Origin: an uncultured Aquimarina sp.
GTDB lineage: Bacteria; Bacteroidota; Bacteroidia; Flavobacteriales; Flavobacteriaceae
Reading direction: 5' to 3'
Length of the DNA: 64,000 nt
NCBI GenBank assembly: GCA_947489685.1
Contig: CANLEM010000002.1
Location: 868,001 to 932,000, forward strand
In this document: positions 28,611-38,361 of the stretch, piece by piece
Numbering within the stretch: the first letter of the stretch is position 1
Layout of the letters: every line of letters starts with the position of its first letter
Notes under the pieces: model-generated
Seen by the model: only the letters and a program-made list of their open reading frames with translations
The model's database searches: none
Told to the model about the DNA's origin: nothing
Made by a program: the position numbers and the translations under genes

Positions 28611-29471
28611 CTATCTCATTATTAAAACATCTGTGGGCAGCTCTGATAAAATATATTCAAGGTCATGAGGAAAAATACGATCCAAAAAGGTTGTCTTTTC
28701 TGGTGCGTTCATAATCAATAAATCAGCAGCAACAACTTTTGCATAATGCCCGATTGAGTATCCTCTTTTTCCAAAAATAGATTGTGTTTTGATCAAAATA
28801 CCAGTTTTAAGATCCCTGGGTACATCATCCAAAATATGTTGTACTCTTTGATCCTCTTCTTTTGCCAGTTGTTCTTTGATTAAGGTGTCTTTTAATAATG
28901 ATTTATCATCTTCTACAATAACCTTAACTTCTTGGTGCGAAATTTCTTCAACTATTGTTAGCTGTTGAGCACCCAAATTTTGAGCAACCTCAAACGAATC
29001 GAGAATAGTTCTTTTCGTTTTTTCATCTTTAATTCCATTAACAACAATGTGATTGCAAGGCCTAAGATCTTCAGAAGGTTTGATTAATAAAAGAACCGAG
29101 CAATGTGCTCTTCTTGTTATTTTTCGTGCTATAGAACCAATATAAAATTTAAGAAAATCTTCTCTTGGGATGGCTCCCAGCATGATCAAATCTGCACTAT
29201 TCTCTTTTGCTGTATCTATAATAACCTCAACAGGATCTCCCTCCTTCCAGATTACTTTTACCTTCTCATCATCGTCTTCAGAAAAGCCTGAAATCAGCTT
29301 TTTAATCGTATTTTCTTTTTCATCGGTTTTTTCACCAACATGCACAATATTTAATCTGCAGTCAAAAAAATCGACCATTCTCATGGCTTCAAAAATGTTG
29401 TTCTTAAGATTAGGAGAAAAAGCAGCACCTATAAGAATGGTGTTGAATTTATGAATTAATGTATCACTCAA
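28611..29471 (-). CDS. Universal stress protein with two UspA domains
   Basis: This 286-residue protein has two tandem UspA-like domains (about 8-145 and 150-286). The first carries a LIMLGAIPRED segment and a following GSIARKITRRAHCSVLLL block, the usual nucleotide-binding region of UspA; the second ends with DVLIMR. The family responds to stress and can bind ATP. It lies immediately before the SulP gene (2-nt gap) on the same strand, and both diverge from the CPA antiporter. This suggests that the Usp regulates or senses an ion or pH load, which is inference. Confidence 0.88.
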   Translation of the reverse strand: MSDTLIHKFNTILIGAAFSPNLKNNIFEAMRMVDFFDCRLNIVHVGEKTDEKENTIKKLISGFSEDDDEKVKVIWKEGDPVEVIIDTAKENSADLIMLGAIPREDFLKFYIGSIARKITRRAHCSVLLLIKPSEDLRPCNHIVVNGIKDEKTKRTILDSFEVAQNLGAQQLTIVEEISHQEVKVIVEDDKSLLKDTLIKEQLAKEEDQRVQHILDDVPRDLKTGILIKTQSIFGKRGYSIGHYAKVVAADLLIMNAPEKTTFLDRIFPHDLEYILSELPTDVLIMR

Positions 29472-29634
29472 GATATATAGTTCTTAATTTAAAAAAGGCA
29501 GGAATATAGCCTTAATTTTTTTAATACGCATCATAATTAAAGAATACCCACAAGAACGATAATCTACTATGTTATCAAATCTTTTACAAAATAGATAAGA
29601 AAAGCTATGCCTATAAAATGATCTTATTTGTAAA

Positions 29635-31518
29635 ATGTTTAAAAAAATTACGATCTTTCCTGTAAAACTTGAACAACAAATTGTTATGTTAGAACTCGCA
29701 GGAATTATTATATTAGGTATTTTGGCGCAATGGGTTGCCTGGAAATTTAAGATCCCCGCAATTTTGCCGCTAATCCTTATCGGTCTATTGGTAGGGCCTA
29801 TTGCCACTTTATATACTAATGACGGCACCAAATTAATACAACCTATATGGAATGGTAGTGAAGGTCTTTTTCCTGGAGAAAGCTTGTTTTATTTTGTGTC
29901 ATTAGCTATTAGCATAATTCTATTCGAGGGTGGACTGACCCTAAGAAAAAGCGAAATACTCAATGTCGGACCAGTAATTATTAAGCTAATCACTCTTGCT
30001 GTGGTAGTTACTTTCTTCGGTGCTGGTTTGGCCGCTCACTTTATTTTTGATTTAAGCTGGCCTATTTCATTTTTGTTTTCCTCATTAATAATTGTAACTG
30101 GGCCCACCGTTATAACACCTATTTTAAGAAATATTCCTCTTAAAAAAGATGTGTCTGCAGTCTTAAAGTGGGAAGGTATATTAATTGATCCTATAGGAGC
30201 GCTTGTAGCGGTATTGGTTTTCGAATTTATAAGGGCAGGAGCTGGTGAAGAATTTACATTTACGGCTTTAGTAGAGTTTGTTAAGATTGTACTTGTAGGG
30301 TTTACATTTGGATTTACATTTGCCTATGCGCTTGCTTTTTTGCTCAAAAGAAAAATTGTCCCTCACTACTTGCTCAATGTTGTTACACTCGCTACCGTAT
30401 TGGGTGTGTTTGTGTTGTCTGATATTTTTGCCCATGAATCAGGTTTATTATCTGTGGTTGTAATGGGGATGGTTTTGGGAAACATAAACCTACCTTACCT
30501 TAATGAAATATTATATTTTAAAGAATCATTAAGTGTACTTTTGATTTCGATTTTATTTATTCTTCTTTCTGCAAATATTAATATTGAAGAATTAAAATTA
30601 GTGTTTAACTGGAAAGCAGGATTACTTTTTGCTTGCGTGGTATTTGTGGTCAGACCATTGGGTGTGTTTTTGAGTGCTTCAAAATCGGGCCTTCGAACCA
30701 ATGAAAAATTATTTATTAGTTGGGTTGGTCCAAGAGGAATTGTTGCGGCAGGGATTGCATCATTATTTGGGTTAAAACTATATAAAGTAGGTGTGCCAGG
30801 AGCAGAGTACATAACGCCTTTGGTATTTATGATTGTACTGGGTACTGTATTACTTAATGCTACCACAGCAAGATATTTTGCTAAGCTTGTTGGTGTGTTT
30901 CTTAAAAAATCTGATGGTATTTTAATCATTGGAGCCTCAAAAATTTCAAGGCTTATCGCCGTATATATAAAAAATAATAATCAACATGTAGTTTTGGTAG
31001 ATAGTAATAGGGATAACATCAATAAGGCTAAAGATTTGGGGTTAGACGCGATAGAAGCAAACATATATGGAGAACAACTTAAAGATAATATTGAATTAAG
31101 TGATGTGGGATATTTAATGGCATTAACAGCTAATAGTGATATCAATAAGTATGCAATAAATAAATTCAAAAGTCAATTTGGAGAAAATGGTTCTTTTAGA
31201 CTTATTACATCCGAAGAAATGAAAGATCCTAAAAATAATCCTCAAGAAGGGTTATTTTCTCATACCGATGATTATGAAAAGCTCATAAGATTGACCGAAA
31301 AATATCCCAGTATACAAGAAATTAGGATTAAAAATAAAGATCATTACAAAACCATCATAGAGCTGATCAAAGAGGATGTTGACATTATTCCTTTGTTTAT
31401 AAAATACCCTGATAAAAGCATGAGCATAATATCCTCGTATAGCGAAAAAATAGAGCAAATTGAAGATGATAGCTTGTTGGCCTATATAGGCAAACCTATC
31501 GATATTGAAGAAATATAA
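29635..31518 (+). CDS. CPA-family cation:proton antiporter with TrkA-N domain
   Basis: This 627-residue protein has 12-13 helices of the monovalent cation:proton antiporter type (IVTGPTVITPIL, then WEGILIDPIGALVAV) and a cytosolic Rossmann TrkA-N-like domain (about 425-540, ILIIGASKISRLIAVY) that may sense nucleotides. It would exchange Na+ or K+ for H+ across the inner membrane. The ATG at 29635 is used; an in-frame ATG at 29686, just before the first helix, is an alternative start. It diverges from the Usp/SulP pair over a 163-nt gap. Confidence 0.88.
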   Translation: MFKKITIFPVKLEQQIVMLELAGIIILGILAQWVAWKFKIPAILPLILIGLLVGPIATLYTNDGTKLIQPIWNGSEGLFPGESLFYFVSLAISIILFEGGLTLRKSEILNVGPVIIKLITLAVVVTFFGAGLAAHFIFDLSWPISFLFSSLIIVTGPTVITPILRNIPLKKDVSAVLKWEGILIDPIGALVAVLVFEFIRAGAGEEFTFTALVEFVKIVLVGFTFGFTFAYALAFLLKRKIVPHYLLNVVTLATVLGVFVLSDIFAHESGLLSVVVMGMVLGNINLPYLNEILYFKESLSVLLISILFILLSANINIEELKLVFNWKAGLLFACVVFVVRPLGVFLSASKSGLRTNEKLFISWVGPRGIVAAGIASLFGLKLYKVGVPGAEYITPLVFMIVLGTVLLNATTARYFAKLVGVFLKKSDGILIIGASKISRLIAVYIKNNNQHVVLVDSNRDNINKAKDLGLDAIEANIYGEQLKDNIELSDVGYLMALTANSDINKYAINKFKSQFGENGSFRLITSEEMKDPKNNPQEGLFSHTDDYEKLIRLTEKYPSIQEIRIKNKDHYKTIIELIKEDVDIIPLFIKYPDKSMSIISSYSEKIEQIEDDSLLAYIGKPIDIEEI

Positions 31519-31574
31519 CACCTTCGATAAAGTGCTTTTTTTACCGCCAAAAAACACATAATTAACATAATTAT

Positions 31575-31604
31575 TTGTTAATAATAGAATATCTGTTATA
31601 TTTG
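31575..31604 (+). promoter_or_regulatory. Bacteroidota promoter for the small lipoprotein
   Basis: TTG (31575-31577), a 19-nt spacer and TATATTTG (31597-31604) fit the consensus exactly. The ATG follows 26 nt later. Confidence 0.8.
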
Positions 31605-31630
31605 GGCTGATTACTTATAACCCAAATATC

Positions 31631-31900
31631 ATGAAAAAACTTATGTATGTGGCTTTATTTGCCACGACTCTTGGATTTACTGCCTGTGGTAGTGATGATG
31701 ATGGAGCAGATTGTATCGCGCTTACAAATCAAGTTGCCGACGCTGCTTCTAATTTTATAGATGATTCTTCAACAGCAAATTGTAATGCATACAGAGCAGC
31801 TTTGCAGAGTTTCTTAGATAGTGGATGTTCTCCCGATCAGGAAACCGAAGATTCTATAAGAACACAATTAACGACTTTAGGAGATTGTACGGCACTTTAA
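31631..31900 (+). CDS. Small lipoprotein of unknown function
   Basis: This 89-residue lipoprotein has the signal MKKLMYVALF followed by a lipobox FTAC (C19), then a GSDDDGA spacer. The mature part contains three cysteines spread over about 60 residues (CIALTNQ, NCNAYRAAL, SGCSPDQE, GDCTAL), which may form two disulfides. It is small and helical, with no family I recognise. It has a near-perfect promoter and a terminator, so it is a single-gene unit. Confidence 0.8.
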   Translation: MKKLMYVALFATTLGFTACGSDDDGADCIALTNQVADAASNFIDDSSTANCNAYRAALQSFLDSGCSPDQETEDSIRTQLTTLGDCTAL

Positions 31901-31927
31901 TTTATTTTAAGTGTGTATAGAATAACC

Positions 31928-31953
31928 AAAAGGAGTCATTACGGCTCCTTTTT
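31928..31953. terminator. Terminator after the small lipoprotein
   Basis: A 10-bp stem (AAAAGGAGTC with GGCTCCTTTT, one U-G pair) with the loop ATTAC is followed by T's. The stop codon of the convergent EEP gene lies inside it. Confidence 0.8.
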
Positions 31954-33008
31954 GTGTTTTATAAGATAAACGTATACAGGAAAATGATCACTATATCCAT
32001 CAGTATAAGACCCATTGCTATAGCTTCGAAACGGGTATCCTTTGTATTTGCCTCTAGGGGTTATCAAAAATTCTTCGTTAAATATTCCTGCTTTATAGTA
32101 TCGATACTCATCATAATCCTTTTCTAAAAGTTCTTTAGAAACAATTATTTGATCAAAAATAATCCAGCTGTCTCCCCAAGCTAGAGACCCTCCTCCTTTT
32201 TTAGTCATTTTCGACATGGGGTTATAGAGATCTTTTAATATTGTTTCACTTTTTCGTGTTTTGGCATCTAATATCCTTTTTAAACTATTGCTTTTGGGAT
32301 CATCATTAAAATCACCCATAGTAATAATTTTGGCATAAGGGTTTATGGCAAAGAGAGAGTCAATAATTTTTTTATTAAGTCTGGCTGCTTTTTCTCTTTT
32401 GTATTTACTTCTGGATACTCCCCCCGTCTAGATGGCCAGTGATTTACTATTATATGTATCAAATCACCATCAAAATATCCACTTACTACTAATTGGTCTC
32501 TGGTATATATTCGTTTTGAGGTTTTGGCATCATAAATCACCAATTCGTGGGTTTTTGTACTGGTGGGCTTAAAAAGTGCTTTTTGATACAATAACCCTAC
32601 ATCGATGCCTCTTCTGTCTGGCGAATCAAAATGAACAATGCCATAGTTTTTATGCAAGATCTCAGGTTCATTTACTAGGTCTTCTAATACTTTTCTGTTT
32701 TCTATCTCTGCAACCCCCAAAATAGCTGGCGAATTTTGTGCAATATCCGCTCCAATCATCGCGATCACTTTGGCCATATTTTGTAGTTTCTTTTTATAAA
32801 TCTCATATGTCCAATGGTCTTTTCCGTTCGGGGTTCTATCGTCATCAAACGTTACAGGGTCATCATCCGGATGAAACAGGTTCTCTAGATTATAAAACGC
32901 AATAGTATTAATCTTATACTCTTGTTTCACTTGCGAAAAACCACCTTCAGAAAAGAAAACAATCGCAAAAAACAAGTATCTCACAGAAAATCTTAAAAAC
33001 ATAACCAT
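31939..33008 (-). pseudogene. EEP-family nuclease/phosphatase, frameshifted in a G run
   Basis: The region encodes a secreted EEP enzyme split into two frames. The N-terminal part (33008 to 32343) has a signal peptide (VRYLFFAIVFFSEGGFSQ), FYNLENLFH, GVAEIENRKVL and NHWPSRRG; the C-terminal part (32319 to 31939) has MGDFNDDP and SDHFPVYVYL. One extra G in a six-base run (C's at plus 32420-32425) restores a single 356-residue frame, matching the intact paralogue at 11363. It may be a fixed pseudogene, a phase-variable gene or a sequencing error; a six-base run is short for phase variation. A possible minus-strand -7 element TATATTTG lies at 33086-33093. It is divergent from the TonB receptor gene (129-nt gap). 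Confidence 0.8.
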
Positions 33009-33137
33009 TCAAATTAAATCTAATACAAATATTTATGTTTCCAGTTTCAGAAAATGAAACTCACACGTTTTATTATTGCGTTTTGCAAATATACCTACCC
33101 GCAACTTTTAATACATTTTAAAATATAATTGTGACGT

Positions 33138-36023
33138 ATGGTATATCGATTATTAACTCTTTTGCTACTAGCATTCATGCTGCTTTCGCCTTTATCGGCA
33201 ATAACTGCTCAACACACAAACATTATCGGTAGAGTAATGGATAATTTTACTGGTGAAAATATTACCGAAGTAACAGTAACCATTAAATCATCGTCGATTT
33301 CTACACAGACGAATAGTTTTGGCGTTTTCGATTTTAAAAATGATACACTTCCGTTAGGTGAGCAGATTCTGGTGCTTAAAAAACAAGGATATATTACCAA
33401 ACAGTTTCCTATAACCATCAACGAAAAACAAACTCTGGATCTTAATATACTTCATCTGGATTATGATTTAACGACAGAACAAAAGCAAATAGGAACCATC
33501 AATCTAGCCGAAGATGAATTAGATGAAGATAATGACATTTCTTTTAATACATCAGCCCTATTGCATGCCAATCGAAGTGTTTTTCTTAATGCAGCGGCCT
33601 ATGATTTTAGTGCTACTTTTTTTCGGCCAAGGGGGTTAAAAAATGATAATGGAAAAGTTTTGATTAATGGTCTCGAGATGAACAAATTTTGGAATGGCAG
33701 TCCTCAATGGAGTAATTGGGGTGGATTAAACGATGTACAACGCAATCAAGAGTTTTCTTTTGGTGTTTCTCAAAACGAATATTCTTTTGGAGATCTATTA
33801 GGAACTTCAAACATTATCATGAGAGCGTCAAAATATCGTAAGGGAGCTAGGATATCCTACGCTTCTTCAAACAGAAGTTACCAAGGACGGATAATGGGCA
33901 CATATAATTCTGGACTAACACAAAAAGGATGGGCTTTTTCTTTATCTCTATCCCGTAGGTTTGGCGAAGAAGGCTTAATTGAAGGAACTGGGTACGAGGC
34001 GAATTCTTTTTTTGCCTCTGTTGAAAAGATAATAAACGATAAACATAGTCTTAATTTTACAGGTTTTTATACTCCCAATCGTCGGGGTAGGTCTACGGCG
34101 ATTACTGAAGAAGTTTTCAATATAAAAGGCCCTACTTATAACCCTAATTGGGGTTACCAAGCAGGAAAAGTAAGAAATGCCAGAGAACGACATATTAAAG
34201 AACCTGTGGTCATGTTAAACCACTACTGGAAACTTACCGAGAAGACAAGCATAAACACAAACCTTGCCTTTCAAACAGGTAAAATAGCCAATACAAGAAT
34301 TGATAATGGAGGGGGAGATCTGCTGGTAACTCAAGAAGGACAACAACTATATACCGGCGGTGGTAGAAGTGTAGACACTAATCCCGTTCACTCTGATAAT
34401 TTACCTAGTTCTTTTTTAAGCGACCCCAATCCAACATCTTTGGACTATCAAAACGCTTTTTTGGCGCGCCAAAACCTATTACATAATGGTCAAATTAATT
34501 GGGAAGAATTAATACAAAGCAACCAACAAAATGCCCAACAAGGAAACAATGCAACTTATATTTTGTACGAAGATCGAACTGATGACTCACAGTTCACAGG
34601 AAATATTATTTTAAACAGTAAATTAAATGATCATATTACTCTAAATGCTGCTGTTAATTATCGGAAGTTATTAAGTCATAATTTTGCAAAGGTTAATGAC
34701 TTGTTAGGAGGTTCGGGGTTTTTGGATGTTGATTTATTTGCCTTATCTACAACAGGTCTTACCAATAGCGAAGCCGCAAATAGAGCTCAAAGTGACTTGC
34801 GTAACCCTAATCGCATTGTTCGCGAAGATGATATATATGATTATAACTACGAGCTTGGCGTGTCTAAGTTGAGCACATATGTGCAATCGCAATTTAAGTT
34901 TAGGGCAATTAATTTTTTCTTTGCCGGGAACTATTCTCAAACCAGCTATCAAAGAAATGGGATTTTTGAAAACGGATATTTTCCGGGGAATCAATCCTTG
35001 GGCAAAAGTTCTTCTTTAGATTTTCAAAATTATGGAATAAAAACAGGTCTTACCTATAGAGTTTTTGGATTGCATTCTATACGTGTTAATGCGGCCCATT
35101 TTAATAAAGCACCAACAGTAAGAAATGCTTTTATAAATCCAAGACAAACAAATATTACTGTTGCCGAACTAATTAATAAAAATCAGGAAAGTGAGAAAAT
35201 AACATCTTTGGACGCAAGCTATATATTTCGTTCAGAACGTATTAAAGCAACACTAACAGGGTATTACACTTCTATTGTTGATGCTACTAATATTTCTTTC
35301 TTTTTTACGCAAGCAATTTCTGGTTCAGAATCAGGGTTTGTTCAAGAAATACTAACCGATATCGATAAATTACATTATGGAGCAGAGTTGGGTATAAGCT
35401 ACCAGATCACCCCTACTATAAAGTTAAAAGGTGTTGCGGCTATTGGTCGTTTTTTGCACAATAACGACCCTAATCTGGCATTGGCGAGCACCAATGATTC
35501 CTTTGTTGAGGATCAAGGAGTAAAAACTTTCGGGAAATCTGCTTTGAAAGGATATTATCTTTCGGGTGGTCCTCAAAACGCGGCACAAATTGGTTTTGAA
35601 TATCGCGATCCTAATTTTTGGTGGTTCGGTGCTACTACTAATTATTTTTCGAATGCCTTTATTAGCATTAGTCCTTTTGCCAGAACATCTAATTTCTATA
35701 AAGACTCCGACGGTTTACCTTTTAATGATTTTGACGAAACTATTTCAAAAACCTTGTTACAACAAGAACGTTTTGATTCTTATTTTTTGGTAAATGCTAT
35801 TGGAGGAAAATCTTGGAGGATCAACAAATACTATATAGGCTTTTTTGCTTCAATTAATAACATTTTAAACCAGCGCTACACAACTGGCGGTTTCGAACAA
35901 GCCAGAAATGCTAATTATAGATTAGCGCTTGAAGAGTCGAAAAGAGACACTCCCGTATTTGGGCCTAAATATTTTTATGGATATGGCACATCATACTATC
36001 TCAATTTTTATATAAGATTTTAA
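33138..36023 (+). CDS. TonB-dependent receptor with carboxypeptidase-like regulatory domain
   Basis: This 961-residue outer-membrane receptor has a signal peptide (1-24, ending ITAQ), a carboxypeptidase-like regulatory beta-sandwich (about 29-110, IIGRVMDNFTGENITEV), a plug domain (about 150-240: FFRPRGLKNDNGKVLINGLEM) and a beta-barrel ending in the aromatic FYIRF. Such receptors pull large or scarce substrates through the outer membrane using TonB energy. The DUF5689 lipoprotein gene follows after 17 nt, and a secreted nuclease-type enzyme is divergent. Together these point to uptake of a nucleic-acid, phosphate or nucleotide product, which is inference. It differs from SusC by lacking a SusD partner. 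Confidence 0.88.
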   Translation: MVYRLLTLLLLAFMLLSPLSAITAQHTNIIGRVMDNFTGENITEVTVTIKSSSISTQTNSFGVFDFKNDTLPLGEQILVLKKQGYITKQFPITINEKQTLDLNILHLDYDLTTEQKQIGTINLAEDELDEDNDISFNTSALLHANRSVFLNAAAYDFSATFFRPRGLKNDNGKVLINGLEMNKFWNGSPQWSNWGGLNDVQRNQEFSFGVSQNEYSFGDLLGTSNIIMRASKYRKGARISYASSNRSYQGRIMGTYNSGLTQKGWAFSLSLSRRFGEEGLIEGTGYEANSFFASVEKIINDKHSLNFTGFYTPNRRGRSTAITEEVFNIKGPTYNPNWGYQAGKVRNARERHIKEPVVMLNHYWKLTEKTSINTNLAFQTGKIANTRIDNGGGDLLVTQEGQQLYTGGGRSVDTNPVHSDNLPSSFLSDPNPTSLDYQNAFLARQNLLHNGQINWEELIQSNQQNAQQGNNATYILYEDRTDDSQFTGNIILNSKLNDHITLNAAVNYRKLLSHNFAKVNDLLGGSGFLDVDLFALSTTGLTNSEAANRAQSDLRNPNRIVREDDIYDYNYELGVSKLSTYVQSQFKFRAINFFFAGNYSQTSYQRNGIFENGYFPGNQSLGKSSSLDFQNYGIKTGLTYRVFGLHSIRVNAAHFNKAPTVRNAFINPRQTNITVAELINKNQESEKITSLDASYIFRSERIKATLTGYYTSIVDATNISFFFTQAISGSESGFVQEILTDIDKLHYGAELGISYQITPTIKLKGVAAIGRFLHNNDPNLALASTNDSFVEDQGVKTFGKSALKGYYLSGGPQNAAQIGFEYRDPNFWWFGATTNYFSNAFISISPFARTSNFYKDSDGLPFNDFDETISKTLLQQERFDSYFLVNAIGGKSWRINKYYIGFFASINNILNQRYTTGGFEQARNANYRLALEESKRDTPVFGPKYFYGYGTSYYLNFYIRF

Positions 36024-36040
36024 TAATAAAATACAAGAAA

Positions 36041-37444
36041 ATGAATTCAATTCAATTTAAAAGCGTCATTTGTTATCTGGTACTAACATTGTTCTTATCA
36101 AATTGTACTCCTGAAAACGATTTTGAAACACCTCTTTTGGTAACCGAAGAACAACCTATTACAGGAACCATCATCGACATTGAAGCAATACTTGGGGTTT
36201 TGGGTCAAGAAATAGAAAAGGAAGGAGAAAACGCCAACGTTATCTTTAAGGACACGGACAATGTAATAAGCGGATATGTAATATCCAGCGATAGAGCGAG
36301 TAACTTTTTTAAAGAGCTTGTTATACAAAATAAAAACTCGAATCCAACAGCCGGAATTCGTATATTAATTGATGATAACCCGCTTTTTACATCATATGAG
36401 TTTGGAAGAAAAATATATATCAATCTTGAAGGCCTATCAATAGGAATAGAAAATGGAGTTCCTACACTAGGTGTACTAGATGGCCATAATATTACTCAAA
36501 TACCTTCTTTTTTAAGTAAAGATATAATAACACGTTCTTCTGAAATATCTTCGATTACTCCTCTAGAAACAACGCTAGAGAATTTTACCGATCCATATTT
36601 AAACTTATATATCAAACTAAATAATATTCAGTTTAGTAAAAACATCGTTTTAGAGGAAAATGAATTCACATTTGCTGCCGAACCTAATGATAAATTTGAT
36701 GGAGAGCGCATTATAGAAAGTTGTAAAAACGGCAGAACAACAATCTTAAGCACAAGTACTTTTTCAGATTTTAAAGGATTAAAACTACCCAAAAACCAAG
36801 GTAGTTTTGAAGGAATATTAACCAAAAACTTTGTAGGCGATGCTTATAATATTGTCCTGAATGACCCTAATGGTTTAGTTTTCGATACCGATTCTCGATG
36901 CGATCCGCAGGTGCTAAATTGTGTTATAGAAGATGGTGCAAGTGTTGTACTATTTGAACAAGATTTTACAGAATTTAAATCATCAGATTTGAACAAGCTA
37001 GGATGGATTAATGCTAATACCTATAACGGTAAATTAAAATATAAAATCGGAGAATTTAATAAAAATAAATACGCTCAGATTACTGGTTTTAGATCAAAAG
37101 AAAGTTTGTATGAAATATGGTTAATCACTCCAGAAATTGACTTAAGCGAAACTACAAACGAAGTTTTAAATTTTGACCTACAAGCTGGCTATGACAACGG
37201 TAATATCATTGAGGTTTTTGTTATAGACAATTTTGTTGATGACATCTCGTCTGCAAACCGGACCAAACTTGATGCCGTAATCCCGAGAGGTCCATTAAAC
37301 TCATTTGGAGACTTTATTCCTGCTGGACCTATAGGCCTATCCTGTGTGGATGATGTTGTAAGAATAGGGTTTAGGTATACTGGTGGTGACCCCAGGGCAA
37401 CTACAAGATATCATATAGACAATATCACAGTAACAGGAAAATAA
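36041..37444 (+). CDS. DUF5689 surface lipoprotein
   Basis: This 467-residue lipoprotein has a signal (LTLFLSNC, C22), an N-terminal DUF5689 region (about 50-290; an OB-fold-like run VISGYVISSD, then ELVIQN and GIRILID strands) and a C-terminal beta-sandwich of the choice-of-anchor kind (about 300-467: LFEQDFTEF, WLITPEIDLS, RYHIDNITV). It is the probable surface-exposed partner of the TonB receptor encoded 17 nt upstream, in the place where SusD normally sits. The OB-like pattern resembles the domain in the secreted nuclease at 14127, so it may bind nucleic acid; that is inference. A small hairpin follows. Confidence 0.85.
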   Translation: MNSIQFKSVICYLVLTLFLSNCTPENDFETPLLVTEEQPITGTIIDIEAILGVLGQEIEKEGENANVIFKDTDNVISGYVISSDRASNFFKELVIQNKNSNPTAGIRILIDDNPLFTSYEFGRKIYINLEGLSIGIENGVPTLGVLDGHNITQIPSFLSKDIITRSSEISSITPLETTLENFTDPYLNLYIKLNNIQFSKNIVLEENEFTFAAEPNDKFDGERIIESCKNGRTTILSTSTFSDFKGLKLPKNQGSFEGILTKNFVGDAYNIVLNDPNGLVFDTDSRCDPQVLNCVIEDGASVVLFEQDFTEFKSSDLNKLGWINANTYNGKLKYKIGEFNKNKYAQITGFRSKESLYEIWLITPEIDLSETTNEVLNFDLQAGYDNGNIIEVFVIDNFVDDISSANRTKLDAVIPRGPLNSFGDFIPAGPIGLSCVDDVVRIGFRYTGGDPRATTRYHIDNITVTGK

Positions 37445-37451
37445 CTTCTTC

Positions 37452-37474
37452 GATCTACGCAGTAGATTGTTTTA
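37452..37474 (+). terminator. Possible weak terminator after the DUF5689 gene
   Basis: A 6-bp stem (ATCTAC with GTAGAT, 37453-37467) with a 3-nt loop is followed by TGTTTT. It is short, but correctly placed. Confidence 0.4.
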
Positions 37475-37918
37475 CGATTTCAACATCCCAATATGAGGAA
37501 TATCATCTTCAAGGTATTCCTCCCCTACTTGTTCAAATCCATGAGATTCATAAAACTTTTTAAGGTATGTTTGCGCAGATATTTTAATGGTTCGGGTTTT
37601 GAACTTTTTTTCTATGACAGCTATGCTTTCTTTGATTAGATCATGGCCATATCCAAATTTTCTTTCTTTTTCAGAAACAACCACTCTACCCATACTTACA
37701 TTTTCAAAATAATCTCCTGCCCCAAAAATCCGGGTATAGGCAACAATTTCATTTTCTTTATAGCCTATTAGATGAATAGCCTTTTGATCTTTGTCATCAA
37801 CATCTTGATAAGGACAAGCTTGTTCGACAATAAATACTTCTGCGCGTAAGCGCAAAATTTTATATAATTCTGTTGTGGAAAGCTCTTTAAAACTCTTAAT
37901 TTCGAATCTAATACCCAT
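37472..37918 (-). CDS. ElaA-like GNAT acetyltransferase
   Basis: Starting at the ATG at 37918 gives 148 residues. The GNAT fold is visible, with RVVVSEKERKFGYGHDLIKES (acetyl-CoA loop) and FYESHGFEQVGEEYLEDDIPHIGM, and the ElaA-type N-terminus (FKELSTTELYKILRLRAEVFIVEQACPY is split here in two parts: FKELSTTELYKILRLR and AEVFIVEQACPYQD). An ATG at 37936 would overlap the end of rpiB by 10 nt and is an alternative. The substrate is unknown; ElaA homologues are small-molecule acetyltransferases of uncertain role. It is probably co-transcribed with rpiB. Confidence 0.85.
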   Translation of the reverse strand: MGIRFEIKSFKELSTTELYKILRLRAEVFIVEQACPYQDVDDKDQKAIHLIGYKENEIVAYTRIFGAGDYFENVSMGRVVVSEKERKFGYGHDLIKESIAVIEKKFKTRTIKISAQTYLKKFYESHGFEQVGEEYLEDDIPHIGMLKS

Positions 37919-37926
37919 CTTTTGTA

Positions 37927-38361
37927 TTAAATGCACATAGCGATCTTGTTTACTCTATTTAAATGTCTACCCCCTTCAAATTCGGTTCTAAGAAATGTTT
38001 TTACTATTTCTAGAGCCTGAGCCTGAGAAGTAAATCTTGCGGGAATACAAACAATATTAGCATCATTATGCTTCCTGGTTAATTCTGTAATCTCTTTGGT
38101 CCAGCATAATCCTGCACGAATATTTTTATATTTATTTGCAGTCATAGCAACACCATTACCACTTCCGCAAATCAAGATACCAAGATTTACTTTATTTGCA
38201 TCCACATCTTTAGCAACAGGATGCACAAAATCTGGATAATCTACACTACTGTTTTCATTGGTACCATAATTAGTAACTTCTATTCCTTCAGATTTTAAAT
38301 ACTCAACAATTACGGATTTATATTCTGTTCCTGCGTGATCGTTTCCAATAGCTATTTTCAT
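37927..38361 (-). CDS. rpiB: Ribose 5-phosphate isomerase B
   Basis: RpiB interconverts ribose 5-phosphate and ribulose 5-phosphate in the pentose phosphate pathway. The 144-residue protein has the signatures GNDHAGTEYK at the start, GSGNGVAMTANK (phosphate/catalytic Cys region, here CGSGNG) and NIVCIPARF, with normal length. A CAAAGATA on the plus strand (TATCTTTG on the minus strand) at 38391-38398 fits a -7 element about 30 nt before the start. It is the first gene on the left side of the 567-nt gap that may hold the origin. Confidence 0.93.
   Translation of the reverse strand: MKIAIGNDHAGTEYKSVIVEYLKSEGIEVTNYGTNENSSVDYPDFVHPVAKDVDANKVNLGILICGSGNGVAMTANKYKNIRAGLCWTKEITELTRKHNDANIVCIPARFTSQAQALEIVKTFLRTEFEGGRHLNRVNKIAMCI

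Noticed and set aside
31520..31545. Hairpin-like CAC/GTG before a T-run after the antiporter gene
   Set aside because: Only a short broken stem; too weak to call a terminator.
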